This document shows, piece by piece, positions 49,001 to 57,970 of a stretch of DNA of 64,000 nt. Source of the stretch: Streptomyces himastatinicus ATCC 53653 (GTDB lineage: Bacteria; Actinomycetota; Actinomycetes; Streptomycetales; Streptomycetaceae); NCBI RefSeq assembly GCF_000158915.1, contig NZ_GG657754.1, positions 10,739,064-10,803,063 on the forward strand. Direction: 5' to 3'. The notes beneath the pieces were generated by a model. It searched no databases and had not been told where the DNA came from. It saw only the letters and a list, made by a program, of their open reading frames with translations. Position 1 is the stretch's first letter. Each line of letters opens with the position of its first letter. The translations under genes were made by a program, and so were the position numbers.

Positions 49001-49276
49001 TGCCGGAACTCCGAACTCGGCGGGGGCACGGGCGCCGTGGGACTCTTAGCGGATGGAAACGGTCGCAACAACAGCGTTACGGATCGAGGCGCTTCCGGCG
49101 ACAACGAACCAGTTCCCGGCTCATCCGGTGGCGCGAACGAGCGCGCGCCGCTCCGTGATCATCATGGTGTGACTCAGTCTGATCAGGAAACGGCCTGCCC
49201 GGCAACTGTAGCGAAAGGGCTCGAGGCGCGCTTCGCTGAGCTCGCCGGACTGGTTGTGCCCGCGACGAGGACGCCG
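49001..49276. other. Intergenic region, nothing recognised
   Basis: 276 bp between the SUKH-4 start and the 3' end of the TetR gene. No convincing reading frame, hairpin or known site was seen. Confidence 0.5.
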
Positions 49277-49861
49277 TTACGCGCGCAGCGCCTGCGACAG
49301 CGCGTCAACGGTCACGCCCACGATGGCCAGGAGCTGCGCCGGGGTCGCCCCGGCTCTGCTCATGACGGCGAGCGACTGGTTCACAGCCGCCGCGTGTGCG
49401 GCGAAGGCCTCGGCGCCCTGGTCGGTCAGTCGGCCGGCCTCCAGTGCGGCGCGCAGGCGCAGGCGCTGGAAGCCGAGCGCCTGCTGAGCGTGCGCTGCGA
49501 CGCTCGGACTCAGCACTGGAATTGCCATGGCTGACTGGGCGATCAGGCAGCCATCAGGTAGTTCGGGATCGGCGATGCGCTCGAGGGTGACGTCGAAGAA
49601 CGCACGAACAGCGGCAACGGGTTCCGAGGCTGCACACGACAGGGCGGCGTCGTACTTCTCGCCGTAGCGCGCGGCGTAGCGATCCAGGCAGCGCAGGAAG
49701 AGCGTGTCCTTGTCGCCGAGGGAGGAGTAGATGGAGCTGCGGTTCAGGCCGGTTGCCCGGGACAAATCGTCCAGTGAGGTGTCGGTGTAGCCGTCGCGCC
49801 AGAACTGGATCATCGCGGCGTTGAGCGCCGCGTCCATGTCGAACTGCTTCTTGCCTGCCAC
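49277..49861 (-). CDS. TetR-family regulator (AcrR/TetR_C_16-like)
   Basis: 194 aa from GTG 49861 with AAGGAAG 7 nt upstream. The helix-turn-helix reads AALNAAMIQFWRDGYTDTS and LDDLSRATGLNRSSIYSSLGDK. The ligand domain includes PELPDGCLIAQSAMAIP, common in TetR proteins of the YxaF/LmrA-like kind. It diverges from a truncated beta-propeller gene that may have been its original target. Confidence 0.87.
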   Translation of the reverse strand: MAGKKQFDMDAALNAAMIQFWRDGYTDTSLDDLSRATGLNRSSIYSSLGDKDTLFLRCLDRYAARYGEKYDAALSCAASEPVAAVRAFFDVTLERIADPELPDGCLIAQSAMAIPVLSPSVAAHAQQALGFQRLRLRAALEAGRLTDQGAEAFAAHAAAVNQSLAVMSRAGATPAQLLAIVGVTVDALSQALRA

Positions 49862-50039
49862 GCGGCACTTCCTTGCCGATGCGTCGATGGTGCGGGCTGT
49901 GTTGCGCACCATTCTATCTTGAACTGTCCAGTCCAAGATGTGTTGGCTTTCAGACGTGGCTATGGCCAGGCATGCCGCGCACACTTCGCGACCGCGCGAG
50001 AAACACCCCACGTGGTCTGAGCCACCGCCGTCAGCCACG

Positions 50040-50429
50040 ACCAACTTCTTCGGCGCCAACGGCGTGAAGGTGCGCAACGGCGCCGTGTGGGTGTCCAACA
50101 TCGATCGCGGGACGATCCTGCGCACCCTGCTGACAGGCAAGGGAACGGCAGGGAGGCCCCAGATCAAGGCCTCGGGACTGGACAGCGTCGACGACTTTGC
50201 CTTCACGGGGCGGGGAGACCAGCTGTTGGCCGCCCTCAACATACCCAGCAAGGTCGTGCTCATCACCCCGGGCGGGCCCGCCCGCACTGTCCTCGACGAG
50301 AACGACGGGCTGCGGAACACCACGTCCGTCGCCGTCGCCGTCGACAAAGACACCGTTTACGTCAACAGCGGTGCGCTCACCACAGGCGGGGACGCGAATC
50401 TCCTGACGGCGCACCTCGGTCGCCGCTGA
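50040..50429 (+). pseudogene. 3' part of a secreted SMP-30/gluconolactonase-like beta-propeller gene
   Basis: From NFFGANGVKVRNGAVWVSNI through GLDSVDDFAFTGRGDQLLAA, a TPGGPARTVLDENDGLRNTT segment and VAVAVDKDTVYVNSGAL to the stop, this is the C-terminal half of a six-bladed beta-propeller as in SMP-30-like proteins. The signal peptide and first blades are missing; upstream sequence in the same frame (back to 49938) is unrelated. A 5'-truncated gene. Confidence 0.7.
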
Positions 50430-50628
50430 GACCCGGCTGCCGACGCTTTCGGTTCGGCCGGCAACCAGCCGAGTCGGCCTCGTCGCCGCCCCGTGCGTCA
50501 GGTAGGGCGGACGCACGGATGGCGGCGCGGCGCCAGGACCCCGCGAGCAACTCGCCCACATCCAGCGAGCTGAGGTAGCCACCCTGGCCCCGGGCCGACC
50601 TACAGCACGGGCACGCGGCCCGCGTCCG

Positions 50629-51690
50629 TCATCCCGGCGAGAAGTCTGGCACGCGCACCGGCCGCGAACCGTTCTTCAACGACTCCGCACCGGCCACGCC
50701 GACCAGCGACGCGGCCACCGCGGGCCGCACCGGGACCAGCGGCGGCTCCCCGCGCTCCACCGTGGCCCGGAATCCCTGGAGGACTCGCACCGTCCCCTCG
50801 GCCTGCCGCTCCACCGGCCACCCGTCCAGAGTGAGGAGTGGCGGGACCCGTTCCTCCTCGTGGGTGACGCCGTCGGACCGTGTCCAGCCCTCCACCCGGA
50901 CGCGGACTGACCAGGCCCGCTCGCCCGGTGCGCGCACGGACTCGGCCAGTGCCCGGGTGCCGCGGACGGACAGCCAGCTCCAGTGGCTGTCGGGCTCGCC
51001 CTGGAGGAAGCCGTGGCGGGTCACGGCCAACGCTCCGGTGGACAGCCGGACGGCCATGACGACAGCCCGATCCAGGTCAGCCTCGTGCACCTGGAACGCG
51101 GCCACCTCCACCGGCCAAGCCCCCGTGACGGCCAGCACCGGCGAGACGGTGTGCGTGCAATACGCCGCCGCGGAGATGCGACCGCGCCAACTGTCGGGGT
51201 CACCGATGAGCGCGGCGACGTCCTCCGGTGACATGCCGTGCAGGTAGTCGGCCTCGATCAGACTGACCCGGCCGAGCTCCCCAGCCTCGACCGCCTGCCG
51301 GACCAGGCGGACGTGTGGATGGCAGACGTAGTTCTCGGCGAAGGAGTAGGTGGCAGTGGACCGCTCCGCCGCCGCGACCAGCAGCCGTCCCTCGTCCGCG
51401 TCCACGCAGGCCGCGCACTCGGACAGCACGTGCACGCCCCGCTTCAGGAACGCGATGGCCAGCGACGCGTGCGCGTCGAAGTCGTTGGCCAGGACAACCC
51501 CGTCCAGGCGGAGGTCCAGCAGGTCCTCCCACTGGTCGGTGAGCACCGCTCCCGGCAACTCCTCCCACGCCGCCTCCCGCCGCGCGGCGTCTCGATCGCA
51601 GGCGGCCACCACCTCCATGCCCACCCGCCGGCACCAGCCCGCCAGGAATAGCCCCATCCTCAGCCCGATCACACCAACCCGCATGCGCAC
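50629..51690 (-). CDS. Gfo/Idh/MocA-family oxidoreductase
   Basis: 353 aa from GTG 51690 with AAGGA 5 nt upstream (an ATG two codons later is possible). Rossmann opening RVGVIGLRMGLFLAGWCRRV, lacking the usual GxGxxG (reads GLRMGL), then GVVLANDFDAHASLAIAFL, and HVLSECAACVDADEG where family members have the EKP motif (here ECA, so the catalytic Lys is absent). The C-terminal alpha/beta domain has a typical MocA layout. Changes at both cofactor motifs suggest a divergent or non-canonical enzyme, perhaps with altered cofactor use. The substrate is unknown. Confidence 0.75.
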   Translation of the reverse strand: MRMRVGVIGLRMGLFLAGWCRRVGMEVVAACDRDAARREAAWEELPGAVLTDQWEDLLDLRLDGVVLANDFDAHASLAIAFLKRGVHVLSECAACVDADEGRLLVAAAERSTATYSFAENYVCHPHVRLVRQAVEAGELGRVSLIEADYLHGMSPEDVAALIGDPDSWRGRISAAAYCTHTVSPVLAVTGAWPVEVAAFQVHEADLDRAVVMAVRLSTGALAVTRHGFLQGEPDSHWSWLSVRGTRALAESVRAPGERAWSVRVRVEGWTRSDGVTHEEERVPPLLTLDGWPVERQAEGTVRVLQGFRATVERGEPPLVPVRPAVAASLVGVAGAESLKNGSRPVRVPDFSPG

Positions 51691-51779
51691 ATGGTTCCTT
51701 GGCGTCTGCTGCCCATGGCAAGTCCTTTTCCGGTAGCCCCCTCACAACACCAGCATCATCAGCCGCAGCCCCGACGCCT

Positions 51780-52010
51780 CTCATACACTCTGACCACGCG
51801 GGGCGACGCGCTGTTCGAGTTATGCGAGGCGCTGCTCTGGCTGCGGCCGGACGCCGAAACCTGCCCTGACCAGGCCTTTTGTCACACGTTCGGCCGGGGC
51901 GAGGGAAGGTGCCCGGCTGGCCGCACTCGATCGTGGCCGCGCTGGAGACGGGCCGGGCGTCATGGACGCAGCTTGGCAGGCAGCGGACCAGTGGGCGTGG
52001 CTCGTGATGG
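51780..52010 (+). mobile_element. Degenerate transposase remnant (DDE, Streptomyces NF041680-like)
   Basis: TLTTRGDALFELCEALL followed at once by WLRPDAETCPDQAFCHTFGR, then after a frame change VPGWPHSIVAALETGRASWT. The same blocks occur in that order, but with a longer stretch between the first two, in a common Streptomyces transposase family. So the remnant has an internal deletion and a frameshift. No inverted repeats or C-terminus are visible. Confidence 0.7.
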
Positions 52011-52517
52011 GGCTGTCGACAACAACGGCGGGAGGTATGCTGCCTCAGTGATCGACGGGGTGGCATACGGTGTACTGGCCCAGGGGGCGGAGAGCGTGCC
52101 CTCGGCCGCCGAGCCCGTCTGGCACCACCCCTACCTCCCTGCCGCACGCAGCGCCTGGCAGAGGCGGATGACAAGCGGGTCGGCCGACCGTGCCTCCCAC
52201 AGCTGTGGGTCCCGCCCCTCCTCGTCCGCGGCACGGCACGCCGCCGAGTGCACGATCACGGCACTCGCCGCCGGGCGATGTCGCCTGTGAGCAGCGTCGG
52301 CACGTGAAGCTGTGCCGGACCGCCGCCGCGCTGTGTCGTTGACAGCGCGTTCCGGCCTTCTCCCGGCATGTCCGGCGCACACCTGTGTGCCTGCCGGGCC
52401 TGACCTCATCTGCCTGCCTGGCCGGGCCTGACCTCACCTCTTTGGGTGTTCACCGCCCGCGCCCATGAGAATTCGCCACCTTGAGATGCCACCGACGACG
52501 GTGAGAATGGACGAGTC
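52011..52517. other. Region without a recognisable gene
   Basis: Follows the transposase remnant. It contains a 16-bp direct repeat GCCGGGCCTGACCTCA (52393-52408 and 52421-52436) just before the monooxygenase gene and a TTGACA at 52342-52347. Open frames exist on both strands but none resembles a protein I know. Probably decayed sequence. Confidence 0.45.
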
Positions 52518-53831
52518 GTGAGTGCGAAGCAGCCCAGAACGCTGAAAACCGTGACCGGAGCCGGCGGAACGTCGGAGACCTACGACCTGGCGATCGATCC
52601 GACCCGATCCACGCTGGACACCGCTGTGCGGGTTGCGAAACTGGCCGAAGCCGCGAGGATCGACGCACTGTTCACCGCCGATCTGCTCAGCTTCGGCGCC
52701 CAGGGCGCCATCGGGTCGCAGGAGCCGCTGATCTTCGTCTCGGCGCTGAGCCAGGTGACGTCGCGGATCGGCCTGATCGCCACGGTCTCGACCACCTTCA
52801 ACCACCCGTTCAATCTGGCGCGGTTGTTCGGAACCCTCGATCATGTGAGCAACGGCCGGGCTGCCTGGAACCTGGTGACCTCCTCGGTCGGTGAGGAGAA
52901 CTTCGGCCCCGACGAACTGCCCAGCCCGCAGGAACGCTACGCGCGCGCCGCGGAGACGCTGGACGTGGTCAACGCGCTGTGGGACAGCTGGGAGCCGGGT
53001 GCACTGACCGTCGGCACGGACGGCAAGGCGTTGCTGCACCGGGATAGGGTGCACCCCATCCATCACTCCGGCCGGTTCTTCACCGTCGCCGGCCCTCTGA
53101 ACATCCCGCCGCTGCCACAGCGGCGCCCGGTGCAGATCCAGGCCGGACAGTCCGAAGCGGGGATAGCACTGGGCGCCCGCTACGCCGAGATCGTCTTCAC
53201 CTCGCTCCCCACTGTCGACATCGCGCTGGACTTCACCCGGAAGATCCGCCGCCAGGCCGCGCAGTTCGGAAGGCCCGGCGGGCTGCCACTGATCTTCAGC
53301 TCGTTCCATGCCACCTACGGCGCCACCGAGGAGGAGGCGCAGCGGCTCGTACGCGAGCGGCGCGAGTCGATCGACTTCGAACGCGGCCGCGCCCAAGTGG
53401 CCGACATGCTCGGCGGAGGAGTCGATCTGTCTGACATCCCGCTCGACGCGACGCTGCCGGAGAGCCTGCTGCCGGACGTCGCTTCGGTGAACCGCCGCCG
53501 CGGCCGGGTCGACATCTTCGCCGGCTACGCGCGACAGGGCTATACGCTGCGGGAGCTCGTCATCGCGGCCCAGGACACCGGGCACTGGGCCGTCGCCGGA
53601 ACCCCCGAGCAACTCGCCGACGCCGTTGAGGAACGGTTCCGGGCGGGTGTTCTGGACGTGATCTCGCTGAATGGCCTCGCCGACCCGCGGCAGCACGACT
53701 TCGTCGTCAACGGCCTGCTGCACGAGCTGCGCAAACGGAAGATCGTAGCCGCCGACTACACCGGCACCACTCTGCGCGAGAACCTTGGACTCGAGCTGCC
53801 GGCCCGTGAGGTTGCGCCTGTCCATGCCTGA
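52518..53831 (+). CDS. NtaA/SnaA/DszA-type flavin-dependent monooxygenase (luciferase-like)
   Basis: 437 aa from GTG 52518. Luciferase-like TIM-barrel enzyme of the nitrilotriacetate/dibenzothiophene-sulfone class: LAEAARIDALFTADLLSFG, TVSTTFNHPFNLARLFGTLD, SNGRAAWNLVTS, RRPVQIQAGQSEAGIALGAR and YTLRELVIAAQDTGHWAVAG. It uses reduced FMN from a separate reductase. The first 20 residues (SAKQPRTLKTVTGAG) do not match the usual AFLxPTGHH opening, so the first barrel strand may be altered or truncated. A broken flavin-reductase gene follows directly, suggesting loss of its partner. Confidence 0.83.
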   Translation: MSAKQPRTLKTVTGAGGTSETYDLAIDPTRSTLDTAVRVAKLAEAARIDALFTADLLSFGAQGAIGSQEPLIFVSALSQVTSRIGLIATVSTTFNHPFNLARLFGTLDHVSNGRAAWNLVTSSVGEENFGPDELPSPQERYARAAETLDVVNALWDSWEPGALTVGTDGKALLHRDRVHPIHHSGRFFTVAGPLNIPPLPQRRPVQIQAGQSEAGIALGARYAEIVFTSLPTVDIALDFTRKIRRQAAQFGRPGGLPLIFSSFHATYGATEEEAQRLVRERRESIDFERGRAQVADMLGGGVDLSDIPLDATLPESLLPDVASVNRRRGRVDIFAGYARQGYTLRELVIAAQDTGHWAVAGTPEQLADAVEERFRAGVLDVISLNGLADPRQHDFVVNGLLHELRKRKIVAADYTGTTLRENLGLELPAREVAPVHA

Positions 53832-53858
53832 CGCTCCGGCCTGACCTGCCGGACCTTT

Positions 53859-54006
53859 ATGAGCGTGTCGCCGGACCCACCGCTGGTCGCGTTCGCTGTG
53901 GCGGTCACCTCCAAGAGCTACCCGGCATCCGGGAGGCCGGCCGGTTCGTGGTCAACATCCTCGCCGAGGACCAGGCCGAACTCGCCACGGCGTTCGCCCG
54001 CAGCGT
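53859..54006 (+). pseudogene. Broken copy of a flavin reductase gene
   Basis: Starts in frame as SVSPDPPLVAFAVAVTSKSY. One base is missing after CTACCCG (about 53923), and the continuation GRFVVNILAEDQAELATAFA lies in another frame. The DNA is nearly identical to the intact reductase gene at 38707-38855 (minus strand), differing at only a few bases. Sequence before the ATG-like start and after about 54006 is unrelated. Sits where the monooxygenase's reductase gene would be expected. Confidence 0.88.
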
Positions 54007-54172
54007 CGGCCCGTCCGCGTGGGCGGGCGGAACGCGGCCGGGCGAAACGGCCATCTTGCCCGGTGCATGCCAATGGTGCGAAAATCCGGAAATCGATGCC
54101 TGCCCGTGAGCCGTTCGGCGAACCGGGCATGACCCACGCTCAGCCGGCTGATCTCGACAGCAAGGGAGTGGC

Positions 54173-55288
54173 GTGTTAGGCGCACTGAGGTTCAGGCACG
54201 TGTCCATGGCGGCGACGGCGGCCGTCCTCGCGCTCCTTCTCCCCGCATGCGGCGGCGACGGCCAACCGGGCGGGAACGGCCCCGCCGCTTCCGCGTCGCT
54301 CGACCCCGAGGCGGACTTACGCAAGCAGCGGCTCACTGTCTCGAACTGGGACGGCTATATGCCGAAGGACCTTCCCGCCCGGTTCAAGTCGGCCGTCGGC
54401 ACGCCCATGACCGTCGCCAAGCACAGCACCAACGAGGAGATCGTCGCCAAACTGACCGCCTCCGCCGACAGCGGCATCGACGTGGCGTTCGTATCGGGCC
54501 AGTACGCGCAGGCGCTCGCGGAGCAGGGGCTGCTCGAACCCATCCACCACGATCGGGTCCCGCACCTGAAGAACCTGGACCCGCTCGCCGCCCGGCTCGC
54601 CCACGACAAGGGCAACGTCTACTCCGTCCCGTACACCTGGGGCACCACCGGGCTCTGCTACCGCAAGGACCTCGTCGGCTACACCCCCGACAGCTGGAAC
54701 GACCTGCTGAAGCCGCGCGCCGCGGTCAAGGGCAAGGCCACCATGCTGAAGACCGAACGCTGGCTCTTCCTCCCCGCGCAGAAGGCGCTCGGCTACTCGG
54801 TGAACACCACCGACGAGCAAGAGCTCGCCAAGGTCAAAGAGTTGCTGCTCACCGCGAAGGACGGGCTCCTCGCCTACGACGACACCACGTTCGGCGACCG
54901 CCTCAAGTCCGGGGAGGCCGTGCTGGCGGAGGCCTGGGACGGCTGGTGCCCGACCGACGACAAGAGGATCGGCTTCGTCGTCCCCAAGGAGGGCAGCGAC
55001 CTCTGGACCGACACGATGGTCATCCTCAAGTCGTCGAAGAACAAGGAGGCGGCACACGCCTTCATCGACTACGTCCTCGACGCGAAGGTGCACTCCTGGG
55101 TCGCCTCGAACATCTTCTACAAGGTCCCCAACACCGCCGCCATGGCCGAACTCGACCCGGCCCTGCTGAAGAGCTACCCCGCACTCGCCATGCCCCCCGA
55201 GCGACTGCTCAAGGGCGAGTCCGCCGTCGACCTCGGGGACGACGCGACGGCGTACACCCGGATCGTCACGGAAGTCACCGCGGGTTGA
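54173..55288 (+). CDS. PotD/spermidine-putrescine-type binding lipoprotein
   Basis: 371 aa from GTG 54173 with AAGGGAG upstream. Signal peptide with lipobox LLPAC (about residue 24). The mature part reads LTVSNWDGYMPKDLPARFKS, GIDVAFVSGQYAQALAEQGL, SVPYTWGTTGLCYRKDLVG and VPKEGSDLWTDTMVILKSS, the PotD/PotF pattern. Codon 2 (54176-54178) and codon 49 (54317-54319) are TTA, so translation may depend on the bldA tRNA. First gene of a nine-gene operon. The ligand could be a polyamine or another cationic/organic solute. Confidence 0.88.
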   Translation: MLGALRFRHVSMAATAAVLALLLPACGGDGQPGGNGPAASASLDPEADLRKQRLTVSNWDGYMPKDLPARFKSAVGTPMTVAKHSTNEEIVAKLTASADSGIDVAFVSGQYAQALAEQGLLEPIHHDRVPHLKNLDPLAARLAHDKGNVYSVPYTWGTTGLCYRKDLVGYTPDSWNDLLKPRAAVKGKATMLKTERWLFLPAQKALGYSVNTTDEQELAKVKELLLTAKDGLLAYDDTTFGDRLKSGEAVLAEAWDGWCPTDDKRIGFVVPKEGSDLWTDTMVILKSSKNKEAAHAFIDYVLDAKVHSWVASNIFYKVPNTAAMAELDPALLKSYPALAMPPERLLKGESAVDLGDDATAYTRIVTEVTAG

Positions 55289-56163
55289 TGGCCCGACGGG
55301 GGAAAGCGGCCGGAAGACCACATGTGCGAGCCCGTATCGTCCTGCTCGGCCCGGGCCTGTCCTACCTGGCCGTCCTGCTCCTGCTGCCGCTGGCCCTGCT
55401 GATCGGCTACACGGTCTTCCGGCGGGGCCGCTTCGGCGGGATCGCGTACGAGGACGGAAGCACCGGCGAGAACTTCGCGCGGCTCACCGACCCCCTCTAC
55501 GCCGGCGTCCTCACCGACTCGCTGCGCATCGCCGCCGTCACCACGCTGCTCGCGCTGCTCCTCGGCTACCCGACCGCGTACGCGATCAGCCGGCTGCCCG
55601 GCAGATGGCGCACGGTCGCCCTGGTCCTGGTCGTGCTCCCGTTCTGGACCAACTTCCTGATCCGTACCTACGCCTGGATCGTGCTGCTGTCCACCCACGG
55701 CGTGGTCAACTCGGCCCTCACCGGCATCGGGGTGATCGACCGGCCGCTGAAACTCCTCTACACGGAACCCGCAGTCGTCCTCGGACTGCTCTACGCCTAT
55801 CTCCCGCTGATGGTGCTGCCGCTGTACTCGGCGATCGAGCGGGTCGACCCCCAGCTGCTCGAAGCCTCGGCCGATCTGGGCGCCCGCCCGGCCCGCACGT
55901 TCTGGAGCGTGACCCTCCCGCACACCCTGCCCGGCGTGCTGACCGGCTGCGTCTTCGTCTTCGTGCCCAGCCTCGGCAACTTCGTCGTCCCCGAACTGCT
56001 GGGCGGCGGGCGCACGGTCATGGTCGGCAATCTGATCAGAGACCAGTTCCTCACGGCGCGGGACTGGCCGTTCGGCTCGGTGCTCGCCCTCGCCCTGATG
56101 GCGTTCCTGGTCCTGCTGCTCATGGCGCAGGCCTGGGCAGGGCGCCGGCTGGGCGGCCGCTGA
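55288..56163 (+). CDS. PotB-type ABC permease
   Basis: 291 aa, six membrane segments, EAA-type loop LLEASADLGARPARTFWSVT, and PFWTNFLIRTYAW and VPELLGGGRTVMVGNLI segments conserved in PotB. TGATG overlap with the binding-protein gene. Confidence 0.92.
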   Translation: MARRGKAAGRPHVRARIVLLGPGLSYLAVLLLLPLALLIGYTVFRRGRFGGIAYEDGSTGENFARLTDPLYAGVLTDSLRIAAVTTLLALLLGYPTAYAISRLPGRWRTVALVLVVLPFWTNFLIRTYAWIVLLSTHGVVNSALTGIGVIDRPLKLLYTEPAVVLGLLYAYLPLMVLPLYSAIERVDPQLLEASADLGARPARTFWSVTLPHTLPGVLTGCVFVFVPSLGNFVVPELLGGGRTVMVGNLIRDQFLTARDWPFGSVLALALMAFLVLLLMAQAWAGRRLGGR

Positions 56164-56930
56164 TGCGCCGGGCGACGCTCCTCCCGCTGTGGGTGACGTA
56201 CGCGTTCCTCTACACGCCCGTCGTGGTGCTGGTGGTGATGTCCTTCAACCGCTCGGACAGCCCCTACGAGTGGTCCGGGTTCAGCACCGCCTGGTACGGC
56301 ACGCTGGCCGGCGACGACGAGGTCCTGCAGGGCCTGGCCAACACGCTGATCGTGGCCGCGGGCGCGACCGCCGCGTCCACCGTCCTCGGCACCCTGCTCG
56401 CCGTGGGGCTCGCCCGCCACGCGAGCCGGTCGCGGCTGCTGCCCGCCCTGTCGGTGCTGCCCGCCGTCCTGCCGGACATCGTGCTCGCGATCGGACTGCT
56501 CGCCTTCTACTCGCTCGTCTCGGCCACCCTCGGCCTGCACTCCGTGCTGCTCGCCCACACCGTCTTCGGCCTCGCCTTCGTCACGGCCGTCGTGCGCACC
56601 CGGATCGCCCACGTCGACCCCTCCCTGGAGGAGGCCTCACGCGACCTCGGCGCGGGCGAGGTCACCACGTTCCTCCGCATCACCCTGCCGACCCTCGCCC
56701 CCGGCATCGTGGCGGGCGCGCTGCTGACGTTCACGCTCTCGCTCGACGAGTTCGTCATCGCCTTCTTCACCGCGGGACCGAAGGACCCCACCCTGCCGAT
56801 CGTCATCTACTCGATGATCAGGTTCGGCGTGACCCCGGAGATCAACGCGCTCGCCACCCTGCTGCTCGCGGTCGGCTTCACCGTGGTGATCGCCGCCCAG
56901 CGCATCAGCCGGCTGACGGAGGCGCTGTGA
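56163..56930 (+). CDS. PotC-type ABC permease
   Basis: 255 aa, six membrane segments, with VVVLVVMSFNRSDSPYEWSG near the N-terminus, the EAA loop LEEASRDLGAGEVTTFLRIT and the SLDEFVIAFFTAGP segment diagnostic of PotC. TGATG overlap with the potB-like gene and GTGA overlap with the ATPase gene. Confidence 0.92.
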   Translation: MRRATLLPLWVTYAFLYTPVVVLVVMSFNRSDSPYEWSGFSTAWYGTLAGDDEVLQGLANTLIVAAGATAASTVLGTLLAVGLARHASRSRLLPALSVLPAVLPDIVLAIGLLAFYSLVSATLGLHSVLLAHTVFGLAFVTAVVRTRIAHVDPSLEEASRDLGAGEVTTFLRITLPTLAPGIVAGALLTFTLSLDEFVIAFFTAGPKDPTLPIVIYSMIRFGVTPEINALATLLLAVGFTVVIAAQRISRLTEAL

Positions 56931-57970
56931 TCCGTATCCATGCCGTCACCCGGCGGTTCGGCGAGGTCACCGCCCTGGACGGAGTGAGCCTGGAGATCGA
57001 GGAGGGCGAGTTCTTCGCCCTCCTCGGCCCGAGCGGCTGCGGCAAGACGACCCTGCTGCGCGTCCTCGCCGGATTCGAGACCCCGGACAGCGGCACGGTC
57101 ACCCTGGACGGCCAGGACCTGCTGGGCGTGCCCGCGCACCGGAGGCCGGTCAACCTCATGTTCCAGTCGTACGCGCTGTTCCCGCACATGAACGTGGAGA
57201 AGAACATCGCGTACGGGCTGGCGCGGGAAGGGCTCGCCCGGGCCGAGATCGGCGAACGGGTCGCGGCCGTACTCGCCACCGTCGGGCTGACCGCGCACGC
57301 TCGCAGACGGCCGCACCAGCTGTCCGGCGGGCAGCGGCAGCGGGTCGCCCTCGCCCGTGCCATCGTCAAACGCCCCCGTGTGCTGCTGCTCGACGAGCCG
57401 CTGTCGGCGCTGGACAAACAGGTCCGCGCCGAGATGCAGCTGGAGCTCAAGCGCCTCCAGCACCAGGTGGGCATCACCTTCCTCGTCGTCACCCACGACC
57501 AGGAGGAGGCCATGTCGCTCGCCGACCGGATCGCCGTCCTGGACCGGGGGCGCGTCCAGCAGGTCGACACCCCCGTCGAGCTCTACCGGCACCCCCGGGG
57601 CCGGTTCGTCGCGGGCTTCGTCGGCGCCAACAACGTCTTCTCCGGACGGCTGCTGCCCTCCGGCGGACTCGACGTACCCGGCGTCGGTGTCCTGCCCGCC
57701 CCGGCCGGGAAGGCGGCCGGGCTGGTCGGCGTACGACCGGAGAGCATCCGGCTCGCCGCCCAGGGCGCGGACGCTCACCTGCACGGCACGGTGCTGGACA
57801 TCAGCTACTTCGGCGGCTCCTCCAGGATCGCGGTCACGGTCCCCGGTCTGGACCGGCCGGTCCTGCTGACCGTTCCGGGCCCGGCCACGGTGACCTCCGG
57901 GGCCCGCGTCGCGCTGTCGTGGGACCCGGAGAGCGCGGTACTGATCGAGACGACGGGAGACACCCCTTGA
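56927..57970 (+). CDS. PotA-type ABC ATPase
   Basis: 347 aa from GTG 56927. Walker A GPSGCGKTT, Q-loop MFQSYALFPHM, signature LSGGQRQRVALARAI, Walker B VLLLDEPLSALD, H-loop VVTHDQEEAM. A C-terminal TOBE-like regulatory domain follows (AGLVGVRPESIRL, GTVLDISYFGGSSRIAV), as in PotA. It completes a full four-gene PotDBCA importer. Confidence 0.93.
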   Translation: MIRIHAVTRRFGEVTALDGVSLEIEEGEFFALLGPSGCGKTTLLRVLAGFETPDSGTVTLDGQDLLGVPAHRRPVNLMFQSYALFPHMNVEKNIAYGLAREGLARAEIGERVAAVLATVGLTAHARRRPHQLSGGQRQRVALARAIVKRPRVLLLDEPLSALDKQVRAEMQLELKRLQHQVGITFLVVTHDQEEAMSLADRIAVLDRGRVQQVDTPVELYRHPRGRFVAGFVGANNVFSGRLLPSGGLDVPGVGVLPAPAGKAAGLVGVRPESIRLAAQGADAHLHGTVLDISYFGGSSRIAVTVPGLDRPVLLTVPGPATVTSGARVALSWDPESAVLIETTGDTP

